A DNA stretch of 64,000 nucleotides from DASREM01 sp035652095 (GTDB lineage Bacteria > Acidobacteriota > Terriglobia > Terriglobales > Acidobacteriaceae): contig DASREM010000030.1 of NCBI GenBank assembly GCA_035652095.1, forward strand, positions 1-64,000, written 5' to 3'. Positions 8,730 to 18,456 of this stretch are shown here, in pieces. Below the pieces are notes generated by a model. That model made no database searches. It was not told the origin of the DNA and saw nothing but the letters and a program-made list of their open reading frames with translations. The first letter of the stretch is position 1, and each line of letters opens with the position of its first letter. The translations under genes and the position numbers were made by a program.

Positions 8730-11168
8730 CTACATCAGCCACACCGCATCCACGTCTACAATCACCTGCGTCCGCGGAATCTTCTGCTGTGCCGCGTGCG
8801 CCAGCATCCCGCGCAGCAAAGTATTCAGTTTCTCCCGGCTCGCGGACTTGAACAAGAAATGATAACGGTACTCCCGCTTCAATCGCACAATCGGCGCCGC
8901 CGCCGGGCCCAGCACGCGGATCCCCTCATGCCTCGTATGCTCCAGCCACTTCCCTAACATGCCCGACCAACGCAGCGCCTCGTCCAACTTGTCGCTGCGC
9001 ACCAGCACGTTGGCCAGCGCGTTATACGGCGGATAATGCATCCAGCTGCGGAATCGCAATTCCTTGTCATAGAACCCGGCAAAATCGTGCCGCGCTGCAT
9101 ACTGCACGGCGTAATGATCCGGAAAAAACGTCTGCAACACCACTTTGCCCGGAGACTGGCCGCGTCCCGCGCGGCCTGCCACCTGCGTTAGCAATTGAAA
9201 CGTTCTCTCCGCCGCGCGGAAGTCCGGCATTCCCAGGGCCATGTCTGCGCCGACCACGCCTACCAGCGTCACTCCCGGCACATCATGGCCCTTTGCGATC
9301 ATCTGTGTGCCCACCAGCATGTCAATCTCCCCTTCGTGGAGCGCGCTCAAGGCGCGTTCGAAGTCTCCCCGGCCTCGTACGGTATCGCGATCCAGTCGTC
9401 CGATTCGCGCCATGGGGAACATGCCGTGCAACAACTCCTCCAGCTTCTCCGAACCGGTTCCCAGGAAATAGACATACTCGCTCGCGCACTCCGCGCACTC
9501 TTTCGGAACTACTGCGGTGTACCCGCAATAGTGACATTCCATGCGGTGCGAGCGCTTGTGATGCGTCATGGCAATCGCGCAATTCCTGCATTCAAGGGTC
9601 TTTCCACAGGCGCGGCACAACACCACTGGCGAATATCCCCGACGGTTCAACAGCACCATGACTTGCTCTTTGCGTTCCAGTCGCTCCCCGATTTCCTCCG
9701 CCAGCTTTCGCGAGATCACCTGCTCGCTGCCGGTTTCCTGAAATTCCTGGCGCATGTCTATGATTTCAACTTCCGGCAGCGACCGCTGCTCCACCCTGTC
9801 CGGCATTTCCAGCAGCGTATACTTATGCTTCACCGCGTTGTAATAAGACTCCAGCGACGGCGTCGCAGAACCCAGCACCACTACCGCGTCCACCATCTTG
9901 GCCCGTACTACGGCGACATCGCGCGCGTGATAGCGTGGCGTCTCCTCCTGCTTGTACGAGGAATCCTGCTCCTCATCCACGATCAGCAGTGCGAGGTCCG
10001 ATACCGGCGCAAATACAGCCGAACGGGTCCCCACCACAACCCGGGCGTCACCGCGCCGGATACGATGCCACTGCTCCGCCCGCTCCTGATGGCTGAGCCC
10101 GGAGTGCAGGATCGCAACTTCACTTCCGAATACCTGGTGCAGGTCCGCGGCCACGGCTGGGGTCAGACCGATCTCGGGAACCAGCAGGATCGACGACCGG
10201 CCTGCGTCCAGCACCGACTTCATCGCCGTCAAATACACCGCCGTCTTCCCCGATCCCGTAACCCCGTGCAGCAGCATGCCGGCGAACTTTCTTCCCGCAA
10301 CTGCGTCGCGCAGGTGCGTCAGCGCCTTTTGCTGGGCCTGGTTGAATTGAAAGTTGAATGGCGACGGCCGCGCTTTCAGCGATGACATGGTGAAGTCTGC
10401 CGGCTCTTCGACGATCTCTACCAGGTGCCGCTTTACCAGTGTAGATAACGTCGTCCGGGGGACTTCTAGCCCCTGCAATATTTCGACTTCCGCTTTCCCG
10501 CCAGACGCGGCAAGGGTTTCGACGATCAGTTTCTGGTTCGTATTGAGCTTGCCCTCCGCGCTCCTGAGGACCGCGAACTTGACCGTGCGCTTCGCTTCCT
10601 GAGCCCCAGAAAGGTCCTCGCGCGAAATCCATTTTTTGCGCACCATCCCGGCGAGGACTGCTCGCGACACCTGGATTGCCGAGCGCAAGCTCTGCTCACG
10701 AACCACTTCTTCCCGCTGCGACAAGTGATCGAGCACGCGAAATTCCGCAAGCTGTTCTTCCGGAGTGCGGCGCGAACGGCCCGGCGATCCCGACATGCTC
10801 GCGAGATGCAGCGCCTGCTGCCCTTCATGGGTAACGCGGTAACCAATCACCCGCTTGAATTCCGCGCCCAGCGGAAGCATGCTGCGGAACACTTCGCCTA
10901 TGGGCGCAAGGTAATAACTCGCAATCCATTTACCCAGTTGAATCAAAGATTGGTCAAGCGCAGGCGTGGAGTCGAGCACGCCGCCGAGCGGCTTCGCCTG
11001 CACCGGCGGTTCACGATCGTGAATCTCGACAACGATTCCCGACAGCCGCTGCTGGCGAAACGGAACCAGCACCCGTCCGCCCACCACCGGCTGCATGCCT
11101 TCAGGCACGCGGTAGGTGAAGACCGTGTCGAGTGGTACCGGGACTGCCACATCGCAAAAGTGGGGCAT
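8730..11168 (-). CDS. priA: Primosomal protein N' (replication restart helicase)
   Basis: PriA recognises stalled replication forks and reloads the replisome as a 3'-5' superfamily 2 helicase. Walker A is GVTGSGKT; motif II reads DEEQ in LLIVDEEQDSSYKQEETPRYH, where many PriA proteins have DEEH. Two zinc sites are visible in CRACGKTLECRNCAIAM and MECHYCGYTA...KECAEC. The C-terminal helicase motifs include GTQMIAKGHDVPGVTLVG and QVAGRAGRG. 812 aa is normal to slightly long. It heads a long minus-strand housekeeping block, and the intergenic space before the next upstream gene is about 160 bp. Confidence 0.95.
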   Translation of the reverse strand: MPHFCDVAVPVPLDTVFTYRVPEGMQPVVGGRVLVPFRQQRLSGIVVEIHDREPPVQAKPLGGVLDSTPALDQSLIQLGKWIASYYLAPIGEVFRSMLPLGAEFKRVIGYRVTHEGQQALHLASMSGSPGRSRRTPEEQLAEFRVLDHLSQREEVVREQSLRSAIQVSRAVLAGMVRKKWISREDLSGAQEAKRTVKFAVLRSAEGKLNTNQKLIVETLAASGGKAEVEILQGLEVPRTTLSTLVKRHLVEIVEEPADFTMSSLKARPSPFNFQFNQAQQKALTHLRDAVAGRKFAGMLLHGVTGSGKTAVYLTAMKSVLDAGRSSILLVPEIGLTPAVAADLHQVFGSEVAILHSGLSHQERAEQWHRIRRGDARVVVGTRSAVFAPVSDLALLIVDEEQDSSYKQEETPRYHARDVAVVRAKMVDAVVVLGSATPSLESYYNAVKHKYTLLEMPDRVEQRSLPEVEIIDMRQEFQETGSEQVISRKLAEEIGERLERKEQVMVLLNRRGYSPVVLCRACGKTLECRNCAIAMTHHKRSHRMECHYCGYTAVVPKECAECASEYVYFLGTGSEKLEELLHGMFPMARIGRLDRDTVRGRGDFERALSALHEGEIDMLVGTQMIAKGHDVPGVTLVGVVGADMALGMPDFRAAERTFQLLTQVAGRAGRGQSPGKVVLQTFFPDHYAVQYAARHDFAGFYDKELRFRSWMHYPPYNALANVLVRSDKLDEALRWSGMLGKWLEHTRHEGIRVLGPAAAPIVRLKREYRYHFLFKSASREKLNTLLRGMLAHAAQQKIPRTQVIVDVDAVWLM

Positions 11169-11331
11169 GATCTCAATGAAGATCGTAGCAAAAGCGTGCA
11201 GCAGCTAAGTGCGGGTTGTCTCACGTTTTGCGATTTTGCAATACGGGAAACGCTGATCCTGGACGGGCCAGGCTCTCCCCGTCAGTGTAGATCGGCGTCG
11301 TGTTTCTCGTTGCGGCGAGCCGTCCGAACGC

Positions 11332-12135
11332 TCATTCCGTACTTTTTTGCGGTACAGGAATGTCCAATTCTTTCATCACCATCTGCAAGTCTTTCCAGGT
11401 TTCTTTCTTCTGCCGCGGATCGCGCAGCAGGAATGCGGGGTGATAGGTGACCGCGAGCTTGGTGCCGCGAAAATCGTAGAAGCGTCCACGGAACTCCGAC
11501 ATGGGAGCATTGATGGCCAGCAAAGTTCGCGCCGCCACTGCCCCCAGCGCTACGATCACCTTGGGCTTGATAACCTCAATCTGGCGCATCAGGAACGGAG
11601 AGCAGGTTGCGCACTCATCGCGTTCCGGCGTGCGGTTTCCCGGCGGTCGGCACTTGATGATGTTCGCGATGTATACCTGTTCGCGCGTCAGCCCCATGGC
11701 TCTGATCATATTCGTGAGCAGTTGCCCGGCGCGTCCCACGAAAGGTTCGCCCTGAAGGTCTTCGTCGGCTCCGGGCGCCTCGCCGATAAACATCAGGTCG
11801 GCGTTCGGATTGCCCACGCCAAAAACGATCTGCTTGCGGCCCTGCTTGTGCAAAACGCAGCGCGTGCAGTCGCCCAGGTCTTCGCGGATGATCTTGAGGG
11901 CCGCAACTGGATCGGAGACTCCAGATTCCGGCTTGACTGTGGGTTTAGGGAATACCTCTTCGTCGACCACGGCGGTGGCGCGTACTCTCGGCATCTCTTC
12001 TCGCTCTTCTGACTGGACGAACTGCTCCCCTGCGATCGGCTCGCGCCGGTAAAAATCGTAAATCCCAAGCTCGTTGTAATAACGGATGCGCTCAGCAAGC
12101 GCGCGCTTGAGTTGCGGATCAAGAATGCGGGGCAT
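11332..12135 (-). CDS. Uracil-DNA glycosylase, family 4 (iron-sulfur)
   Basis: Excises uracil from DNA in base-excision repair. The family-4 signature GEAPGADEDLQGEPFVGRAGQLL is visible, and four cysteines suited to a 4Fe-4S cluster occur as DCTRC (C90, C93) and later KCRPPGNRTPERDECATC. Motif B appears near the end as VTYHPAFLLRD. The N-terminal ~75 residues are an extra charged segment before the catalytic domain, common in this family. 267 aa. Confidence 0.92.
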   Translation of the reverse strand: MPRILDPQLKRALAERIRYYNELGIYDFYRREPIAGEQFVQSEEREEMPRVRATAVVDEEVFPKPTVKPESGVSDPVAALKIIREDLGDCTRCVLHKQGRKQIVFGVGNPNADLMFIGEAPGADEDLQGEPFVGRAGQLLTNMIRAMGLTREQVYIANIIKCRPPGNRTPERDECATCSPFLMRQIEVIKPKVIVALGAVAARTLLAINAPMSEFRGRFYDFRGTKLAVTYHPAFLLRDPRQKKETWKDLQMVMKELDIPVPQKSTE

Positions 12136-12223
12136 GGGTGGGAGTATTGTAACGGAAACAATGCGTCGCCGATGCCTGCGAGAGCAGAGTCCTCCCTGTG
12201 GCGAATGAGCAATACTGGGAGAG

Positions 12224-13438
12224 TTAGGTCGTCAGCGGCTGTGTCCTGCGCTTTCGCAGCTGCACCACGTGATCCAGCACCCGTTGCGCAACTTCCCATT
12301 TCGTAGTTTCAGGGACTTCGATGGCCTCGTCGTGGGTGATGATGATAACCGCATTGCGGTCGGAATCGAAACCTACGCCTTCGCGCGAGACATCGTTCAC
12401 CACGATGGCATCCAGCGATTTGCTGGCCAGTTTCTTGCGGGCATTTTCCAGCGCGTTCTGGGTCTCCGCGGCGAATCCGATGAGCAGTTGCGAGGACTTG
12501 AGCCGTGAGATTTCGGCCAGGATGTCCCCGGTCGGCTCCAACTCCAATGCCATCGGCCCTGTGCGCTTGATCTTTTGCGCAGCCGCCGCCTTGGGTCGAT
12601 AGTCAGACACGGCCGCTGTCTTGATTACGATGCTTGCTTCGGGCAGCAGCTTCAGGACCGCCTGCCTCATTTCCTCGGCAGAATCCACTCGTGTAACTTC
12701 CGCGGCGCCTGGTGGAATCAATGCCGTAGGTCCGCTGACCAGCAACACCCGCGCTCCCCGCCGCAAAGCTGCTTCGGCCAACGCGTATCCCATGCGCCCG
12801 CTGGAGCGATTGGTGATGTAGCGAACAGGATCAATCTTCTCGCGCGTCGGCCCGGCGGTGATCAGCAACGTCTCGCCGGCAAGATCCTGGGACGCGCCCA
12901 GCGCTTCCATGATCGCGGCCACGATGTATTCGTTCTCCGCCAGCCTCCCGGGGCCAGTCATGCCGCAGGCAAGGTATCCAATGCCCGGCTCGACAATCCG
13001 TGCACCACGTTTGCGCAGGATCTCAAGATTTTCCTGCGTCGCGGGATGGTTCCACATGTTCACATTCATGGCGGGGGCTAGGACAACGGGAGCTGTGCTC
13101 GCCAGATACAGTGTGCTCAGAAAGTCGTTCGCAATTCCTTGGGCGAACTTGGCAAGAATGTCCGCAGTAGCTGGCACAACCGCGAGCGCGTCAATCGCCT
13201 GCGCCACGGCAATATGCTCGACTGCGGAGTCTATATTCGGCTGCTCATTCCCCGCCGCGAACAAGTCTGTGATTACTTTTTCACCGGAGAGCGCCGCAAA
13301 GGTGAGAGGCCGGATGAACTCCTGCGCAGCGCGCGTCATGATGACCTGCACGCGAATGCCGCGATCCTGCAGCAGGCGGACGATCTCCGCGGCCTTGTAG
13401 GCCGCGATCCCGCCGCTGACGCCCAATGCGACTTTCAT
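12224..13438 (-). CDS. coaBC: Bifunctional phosphopantothenoylcysteine decarboxylase / phosphopantothenate-cysteine ligase
   Basis: Catalyses two steps of coenzyme A synthesis. The N-terminal flavoprotein half (CoaC) begins VALGVSGGIAAYKAAEIVRLL, has PAMNVNMWNHPATQEN with its catalytic His region and the substrate-clamp Cys in GYLACGMTGPGRLAE. The C-terminal CoaB half starts at ITAGPTREKIDPVRYITNRSSGRMG and includes VKTAAVSDYRP. 404 aa is standard. It is followed upstream by rpoZ after about 40 bp, a common pairing in bacteria. Confidence 0.96.
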   Translation of the reverse strand: MKVALGVSGGIAAYKAAEIVRLLQDRGIRVQVIMTRAAQEFIRPLTFAALSGEKVITDLFAAGNEQPNIDSAVEHIAVAQAIDALAVVPATADILAKFAQGIANDFLSTLYLASTAPVVLAPAMNVNMWNHPATQENLEILRKRGARIVEPGIGYLACGMTGPGRLAENEYIVAAIMEALGASQDLAGETLLITAGPTREKIDPVRYITNRSSGRMGYALAEAALRRGARVLLVSGPTALIPPGAAEVTRVDSAEEMRQAVLKLLPEASIVIKTAAVSDYRPKAAAAQKIKRTGPMALELEPTGDILAEISRLKSSQLLIGFAAETQNALENARKKLASKSLDAIVVNDVSREGVGFDSDRNAVIIITHDEAIEVPETTKWEVAQRVLDHVVQLRKRRTQPLTT

Positions 13439-13478
13439 GAATTCCAGCTACTGGAGCGCGTGCTCCACGATCCAACCG

Positions 13479-13715
13479 TCAGTGACTGATGCCATCGCCT
13501 TCCATCGGCTCGCTGGCGAGATCGGCCGCCGGGTTGGGTAATTCCGGAATCACCCACTTCACTTTGCCGGCCTTGATCTCGTCCTGTGCGATCCGGCAAG
13601 GTTTCCGTGAACTGGTCTCGATCACCGGAGGTGCGCCGCCCTGCAACTGTCTTGCGCGTCGCGCTGCCACCAGGATGTACCGATAGTTGCTGTCGAAGCC
13701 GTCCATCAACTTCAT
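13479..13715 (-). CDS. rpoZ: DNA-directed RNA polymerase omega subunit
   Basis: Omega assists beta' folding and assembly of RNA polymerase. The 78-residue protein has the expected core: DSNYRYILVAARRARQLQGG, then RKPCRIAQDEIKAGKVKW. A gggagaag Shine-Dalgarno precedes the ATG. It sits between gmk and coaBC, the usual gmk-rpoZ-coaBC order, which supports the assignment despite the small size. Confidence 0.92.
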   Translation of the reverse strand: MKLMDGFDSNYRYILVAARRARQLQGGAPPVIETSSRKPCRIAQDEIKAGKVKWVIPELPNPAADLASEPMEGDGISH

Positions 13716-13732
13716 CGTCTTCTCCCTTGCCG

Positions 13733-14425
13733 CTAGCGCCCACCCGGAGCCGCTGCTGTCACGAACGAAGCCAGGATCGGCTGCACTCGCTCCTTCACAT
13801 TCTGGAGCCGGCAGCGTTCAGCCCTGGCTAACAGATCGGCGTATTCAGAGGAGGTCTCCAGTCCTGGACGTTTCAGGCGTTCCGCCAGCAGGATCGATTT
13901 GAGTGCTTCGATAGAATCCGCCAGGCGGTCATTCACCAAAATATAGTCGTATTTACTGTAATTCTCAATCTCACGAGTGGCCGTGGCCAACCGGCGCTCG
14001 ATGACCTGCTCCGCGTCCTGGCCGCGGTCCCGTAGCCGCGCCTCCAGTGTCTTGCGGTCCGGAGGCAGCACAAAAATGCTCACCGCCTCCGGGAGCTTGC
14101 CCTTGATCTGCGCCGCACCCTGCACATCTATATCGAGCAGTAAATCTTGTCCCGTCTGTTCCGCGTCATACAGAAAGCGCTTTGCGGTGCCGTAATAGTT
14201 GCCGAACACGTCGGCATGTTCCAGAAATTGGTCGCGCGCGAGCATGTCCTCGAACTGCGAACGCGAGACAAAATAGTATTCGCGTCCCTCCCGTTCACTT
14301 CCCCGCGGGGCTCGCGTGGTATAGGAGATGGAGAATTTCAAGTTCGGCACAACTTCGCGAACGCCCTTCACCAGCGTGGATTTGCCCGATCCCGAGGGCG
14401 CAGAAATGATAAATACCTTCGTCAT
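13733..14425 (-). CDS. gmk: Guanylate kinase
   Basis: Phosphorylates GMP to GDP. P-loop APSGSGKSTLVKG is at residues 9-21, followed by the GMP-binding segment SISYTTRAPRGSEREGREYYFVSRSQFE and LLDIDVQGAAQIK. 230 aa is slightly long because of a C-terminal tail. The start overlaps the stop of the yicC gene by 4 bp, so the pair is co-translated. Confidence 0.95.
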   Translation of the reverse strand: MTKVFIISAPSGSGKSTLVKGVREVVPNLKFSISYTTRAPRGSEREGREYYFVSRSQFEDMLARDQFLEHADVFGNYYGTAKRFLYDAEQTGQDLLLDIDVQGAAQIKGKLPEAVSIFVLPPDRKTLEARLRDRGQDAEQVIERRLATATREIENYSKYDYILVNDRLADSIEALKSILLAERLKRPGLETSSEYADLLARAERCRLQNVKERVQPILASFVTAAAPGGR

Positions 14426-15309
14426 TCGATGTTCTGCACTTGCTCGCGTGCTTTCTCGATGTCAGCTTTCATTCCCAGCCCGGCCTCGGTGATCTTCAGT
14501 GCCTCACCGGCCAGGCCCGAGGTTTTTGAAAGCAGAGTGTTGGCCTCGCGATTCATTTCCTGGAGCAGGAAATCCAGTTTCTTCCCCACCTCGCCGCCCT
14601 CGTCCAGCAATCCAACGAAATGCTGCACGTGCGTGGTGAGCCGGACAATCTCCTCCTGCACGTCACTGCGATCCACGAGCAGGGCGGCTTCCTGCAGGAT
14701 CCGCTCGGGCTCGACCTGGTTCCCGATCAACTCCTGCATTCGCGCATTCAGCTTCTCGGTGTAACTCTGCAGCATCGCCTTGCGGTAGCTTTCGACGCTC
14801 GCGGCCGATTCCTGCACATGGCTCATGCGCTGGCGCAATTCCCGTTCGATGCCGCGTCCTTCTTCCTCGCGCATCCGGTTGAGTTTTGCCAGACCTTCTT
14901 CCACGCGGCCGAGAACCGCCGGTAGAAGTTCCCCGTCGGCCGAGAGATGCCCGGCTTCGAGAACTCCCGGCATGCGCAGAACCGCATTCAGGTCGGGATC
15001 GGCTGCCAGGCCGAACTCGGCCGACGCCGTCCGGAACGCCTGGATGTATCCACCCACAATCTCGCGATTGAGCGAGAATGCGGCGCCACCTGAACGTTCC
15101 ACGTTCAGCGTCACTTCCACGTGCCCGCGCGCCATCTTCTCTTTCAGCAGCCGCCGAAGCTTCATCTCGAGGTCGTCGCTCTCGGCCGGCAGCCGGAAAT
15201 GCAGGTCCAGAAAACGGTGATTCACCGATTTCAGCGACAAGGTGAAAGCCAGTTGTGGACCTGCCTGGCCTTTCACCTGCGCGAAACCAGTCATGGAGCG
15301 GATGGGCAT
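14422..15309 (-). CDS. yicC: YicC family protein (putative endoribonuclease)
   Basis: YicC proteins are metal-dependent RNases in E. coli; the role here is inferred by family. The N-terminus MPIRSMTGFAQVKGQ and the following LKSVNHRFLDLHFRLP are the diagnostic N-terminal domain motifs. The C-terminal DUF1732 region ends with GKKLDFLLQEMNREANTLLSKT. 295 aa is typical. It lies immediately upstream of gmk, a widely conserved neighbourhood. Confidence 0.92.
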   Translation of the reverse strand: MPIRSMTGFAQVKGQAGPQLAFTLSLKSVNHRFLDLHFRLPAESDDLEMKLRRLLKEKMARGHVEVTLNVERSGGAAFSLNREIVGGYIQAFRTASAEFGLAADPDLNAVLRMPGVLEAGHLSADGELLPAVLGRVEEGLAKLNRMREEEGRGIERELRQRMSHVQESAASVESYRKAMLQSYTEKLNARMQELIGNQVEPERILQEAALLVDRSDVQEEIVRLTTHVQHFVGLLDEGGEVGKKLDFLLQEMNREANTLLSKTSGLAGEALKITEAGLGMKADIEKAREQVQNIE

Positions 15310-15344
15310 TGGGAGTTCCGGTTTTCAGTCACTCTGTCCAACTG

Positions 15345-17195
15345 CTACGTTCTCACCCCGTCCATCTCCACAAACTGTAACTCGTAAAGACGACGATAGG
15401 TGCCAAGCTTCTTCATTAACTCATCGTGGGCGCCGCTGTCAGTGATCGTGCCATTCTCCAGCACCACGATGCGGTCAGCCCGGCGCACCGTCGAAAGCCG
15501 GTGCGCGATTACAAAAACCGTCCGGCCCGAAATCAGGTTCTGCAGCGCCGACTGCACCAGCGACTCCGACTCGCTGTCCAGAGCTGATGTTGCTTCATCC
15601 AGGATCAGGATCGGAGCATTTTTTAGCAATGCGCGGGCAATCGCGATTCGCTGCCGCTCTCCACCCGACAACCGCACTCCGCGCTCCCCAATCACGGTGT
15701 CATAGCCCGCCGGAAGCGCCTGGATAAAATCATGCGCCAGCGCCGCTCTGGCCGCGGCTTCCACCTGCGTTTGAGAAACGCGCGGTTGGCCGTACCCGAT
15801 ATTGTTCCTGACCGTGTCGTTGAACAGCACCGTGTCCTGGGTCACAATCCCGATCTGCGCCCGCAGGGAAGGCAGGGTCAGGTCGCGAACATCGTGTCCG
15901 TCAATCCGCAGGCTGCCGGAGCTGACATCGAAGAAGCGAGGGATCAGGTGGACCAGCGTACTTTTCCCTGCCCCGCTCGACCCCACCACCGCCAGAACTT
16001 CTCCGCGCTGGACCTCGAGACTGATATTCCGCAAAATCTCTCTCGGACCCTGCCCGTTGCCATTGGACTCGCCTTCTACCTCGTAAGAAAAGGACACTTC
16101 TTCGAACGTAATGCGATCGGAAAACCCGGGAAGCGGAATCGCGCCTGCGCGCTCCCGCACCTCGTCGCGGGTGTCCATGAACTTGAAGATTGCCGACGAC
16201 GCTCCCAGCGCCTGCTGGAAATTGTTATAGAAGAGTGCAAACTTGCGCACCGGATCGTAGAGTTTGAACACTGCCACGATAAAGGCCAGAAAAGTCCCTG
16301 CCGTAAATACGTGATGGTTGATCTGATCGCGGCCCAGCAATAGAAGCATGGCAATCGCGATGGCCCCAAAAATGTCCATCAAAGGGGAACTGATCGCCTG
16401 TGCCGCCACCGAACGCAGGTTAGCCCGGAACAAGCGGCGGGCTGCCGTTCGAAACCGCTCCATCTCCCAGAATTCCATCCCGAACGCTTTTACGATGCGA
16501 TTGCCGGTGATGGTCTCGTGAAGGATGTTCTGGATATCGGCGAGCTTGTCCTGGCCCCTGCGAGTGGTGTGGCGCACACGTCGTCCGATGCGCCCTGCCG
16601 AGAAAATGATGAACGGCACGAACAGCAGTAGCACCCAGGCAAGCTTCCCGCCCAGGAGCACGACCACAAAAGCCGTGAAGATAAGCGTGAAGAGCTGCTG
16701 CAGGAATTCCGCAAGCACGCTCGACATCGCGAACTGCACCCGCTCAATGTCGTTCACGATGGTGGACATCAGCGTCCCCGTCGTATGCCGGGAGAAGAAC
16801 GCCACCGAGCGGCGAATAATCGAATCGTAAAGGTCATTTCGCAGGTCGGTGATCATGCCGTACCCCGCGACATTTACCAGGTAAGTTCCCGCGTAGTCGA
16901 AGATCCCTTTGAGCACGGTGGCTGCGACCAGCGCGTAGGCAACCACGGTCCACGGGTTCTGGAAGTGAGAGGGCACGAACTGCTGCAGTAGAACGCTGTG
17001 ATCCGTGCCGGGGATTTTGAATAGCTGAATCTCCCGGCCCTGCGAGCCTGGATTCAGCACCCGGTCGAAGATTGGCCCGATCAGCAGCACCCGGAAAGCG
17101 TCCAGCAGACCCACCATCGCCATCAGGAGCACCGAAGATAGCAAATGCCACCAGTATGGCCCGACATAACGCAGGAGTCGGGTCAGTTGCCGCAT
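15345..17195 (-). CDS. MsbA-like ABC exporter (transmembrane plus ATPase)
   Basis: A half-transporter of the lipid/lipid-A flippase type. The first ~340 residues hold about six membrane helices; the ATPase domain follows, with Walker A GSSGAGKSTL, signature LSGGERQRIAIARALL and Walker B ILILDEATSALDSESE, and H-loop FVIAHRLSTVRRADRI. 616 aa. It would work as a homodimer in the inner membrane. MsbA is the likeliest role, but multidrug export cannot be excluded from sequence alone. Confidence 0.85.
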   Translation of the reverse strand: MRQLTRLLRYVGPYWWHLLSSVLLMAMVGLLDAFRVLLIGPIFDRVLNPGSQGREIQLFKIPGTDHSVLLQQFVPSHFQNPWTVVAYALVAATVLKGIFDYAGTYLVNVAGYGMITDLRNDLYDSIIRRSVAFFSRHTTGTLMSTIVNDIERVQFAMSSVLAEFLQQLFTLIFTAFVVVLLGGKLAWVLLLFVPFIIFSAGRIGRRVRHTTRRGQDKLADIQNILHETITGNRIVKAFGMEFWEMERFRTAARRLFRANLRSVAAQAISSPLMDIFGAIAIAMLLLLGRDQINHHVFTAGTFLAFIVAVFKLYDPVRKFALFYNNFQQALGASSAIFKFMDTRDEVRERAGAIPLPGFSDRITFEEVSFSYEVEGESNGNGQGPREILRNISLEVQRGEVLAVVGSSGAGKSTLVHLIPRFFDVSSGSLRIDGHDVRDLTLPSLRAQIGIVTQDTVLFNDTVRNNIGYGQPRVSQTQVEAAARAALAHDFIQALPAGYDTVIGERGVRLSGGERQRIAIARALLKNAPILILDEATSALDSESESLVQSALQNLISGRTVFVIAHRLSTVRRADRIVVLENGTITDSGAHDELMKKLGTYRRLYELQFVEMDGVRT

Positions 17196-17316
17196 GAATG
17201 GCTCTCACAGCGCCCGGTTTGGCGACCCGCAGAGGTTGAAGTCGGCATGGACGGTTAAACGTTATTCTACTTGAGGCTGTAAGTCTCTGCCCATCCTTAC
17301 CCGCTTCCGCTCCCGC

Positions 17317-18246
17317 CTATTTTGGGCTGTCCCGGTGCTCAACCTTCACCCGGTAGCCCGCCTTGCGCAAACTCTTCCCAACGTCTTCGGCGATCATCAC
17401 CGAGCGATGCTGCCCGCCGGTACATCCGAAGGAGATAGTCAGGTAGCTCTTTCCCTCGTGAATGTAGTGCGGCAAAAGATAAATCAGAAGATCCGAAATT
17501 CGTTTGATGAATTCGCGGCTCTGAGGAAAGGAACGTATGTAGCGCGCCACTTTCGGATCGCGCCCCGTGAGTGGCCGGAACTCCGGCACGAAGTGCGGGT
17601 TGGGCAGAAAACGCACGTCGAAGACCAGGTCGGCGTCTTCCGGCACCCCGTGCCGGAATCCAAAGCTCACGCACGACACCATCAGGTTCTTGCCCGATTC
17701 CTGCTTCTCGAATCGCTGCGTGATGTAAGAACGCAACTCGTGCACGTTGAACTTGGAGGTGTCAATAACCAGGTCGGCCATCGCCCTGATGGGACGGAGA
17801 TGCTTTCGCTCCGCCGTCAGCGAGGCCTTTACCGGAGCATCGGTCCCCAACGGATGCGGCCGCCGGGTCTCGCTGAAGCGGCGCAGCAGGACCGCATCGT
17901 CGGCTTCCAGGAAGATCATCTTCGTCGGCAGGATTCTCTTGACCGACTTCAGGATCGCCGGCAGGTCTTCCAACTGTGTGCCTTCGCGTACATCCACCAC
18001 CAGCGCGGTGCGCTCAATCTCTGAAGACTGGCCCGCCAGCCCTGCGAATTGCGGTATGAGCCCAACTGGCAGGTTGTCCACGCAGTAATAGCCGAGATCT
18101 TCGAAGGCCTTGAGCACGGAAGCCTTCCCCGACCCGCTCATGCCCGTAATGATAACCAGCTCGCTCGCGAGGCGTTCGCGGCGCGGTTTGCCCGCCTTCT
18201 GGTTGGTTGGAGGTTTGGATCTTTTGACGGATTTGCGGGAAGCCAT
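17317..18246 (-). CDS. rapZ: RapZ/YvcJ family P-loop protein (RNase adapter)
   Basis: Family members bind GTP and GlcN6P and, in E. coli, direct sRNA decay by RNase E. The core is GYYCVDNLPVGLIPQFA and the C-terminal RNA-binding domain has SFGFRHGVPEDADLVFDVRFLPNP and SIGCTGG-like FGCTGGQHRSV. In the P-loop (residues 35-42, GMSGSGKA) the last position is Ala where Ser or Thr normally contacts magnesium and the beta-phosphate. A 25-residue basic N-terminal extension precedes the P-loop. 309 aa. Confidence 0.9.
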   Translation of the reverse strand: MASRKSVKRSKPPTNQKAGKPRRERLASELVIITGMSGSGKASVLKAFEDLGYYCVDNLPVGLIPQFAGLAGQSSEIERTALVVDVREGTQLEDLPAILKSVKRILPTKMIFLEADDAVLLRRFSETRRPHPLGTDAPVKASLTAERKHLRPIRAMADLVIDTSKFNVHELRSYITQRFEKQESGKNLMVSCVSFGFRHGVPEDADLVFDVRFLPNPHFVPEFRPLTGRDPKVARYIRSFPQSREFIKRISDLLIYLLPHYIHEGKSYLTISFGCTGGQHRSVMIAEDVGKSLRKAGYRVKVEHRDSPK

Positions 18247-18456
18247 CCCCGGCGATGGTAGCAGGAGAGCAGGACAGTCGCTAGTTGTTGCAATGAGTCA
18301 GCGGAACCTCGACCGCAAGAAAATCACAGCCAGAAACCTGAATACCTGAACCTTCCACCCAAATTACCGGAAAACATGTATGGCCCGGCCTTCCCTCTTC
18401 CCGCACACTGCGAAGTACCCGGATACGCCTTGGCGGTCCTTCCTTCGGAGACTCTC

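Noticed and set aside
9195..10385. 396-aa ORF antisense to priA
   Set aside because: Shadow frame; priA helicase motifs occupy the same DNA.
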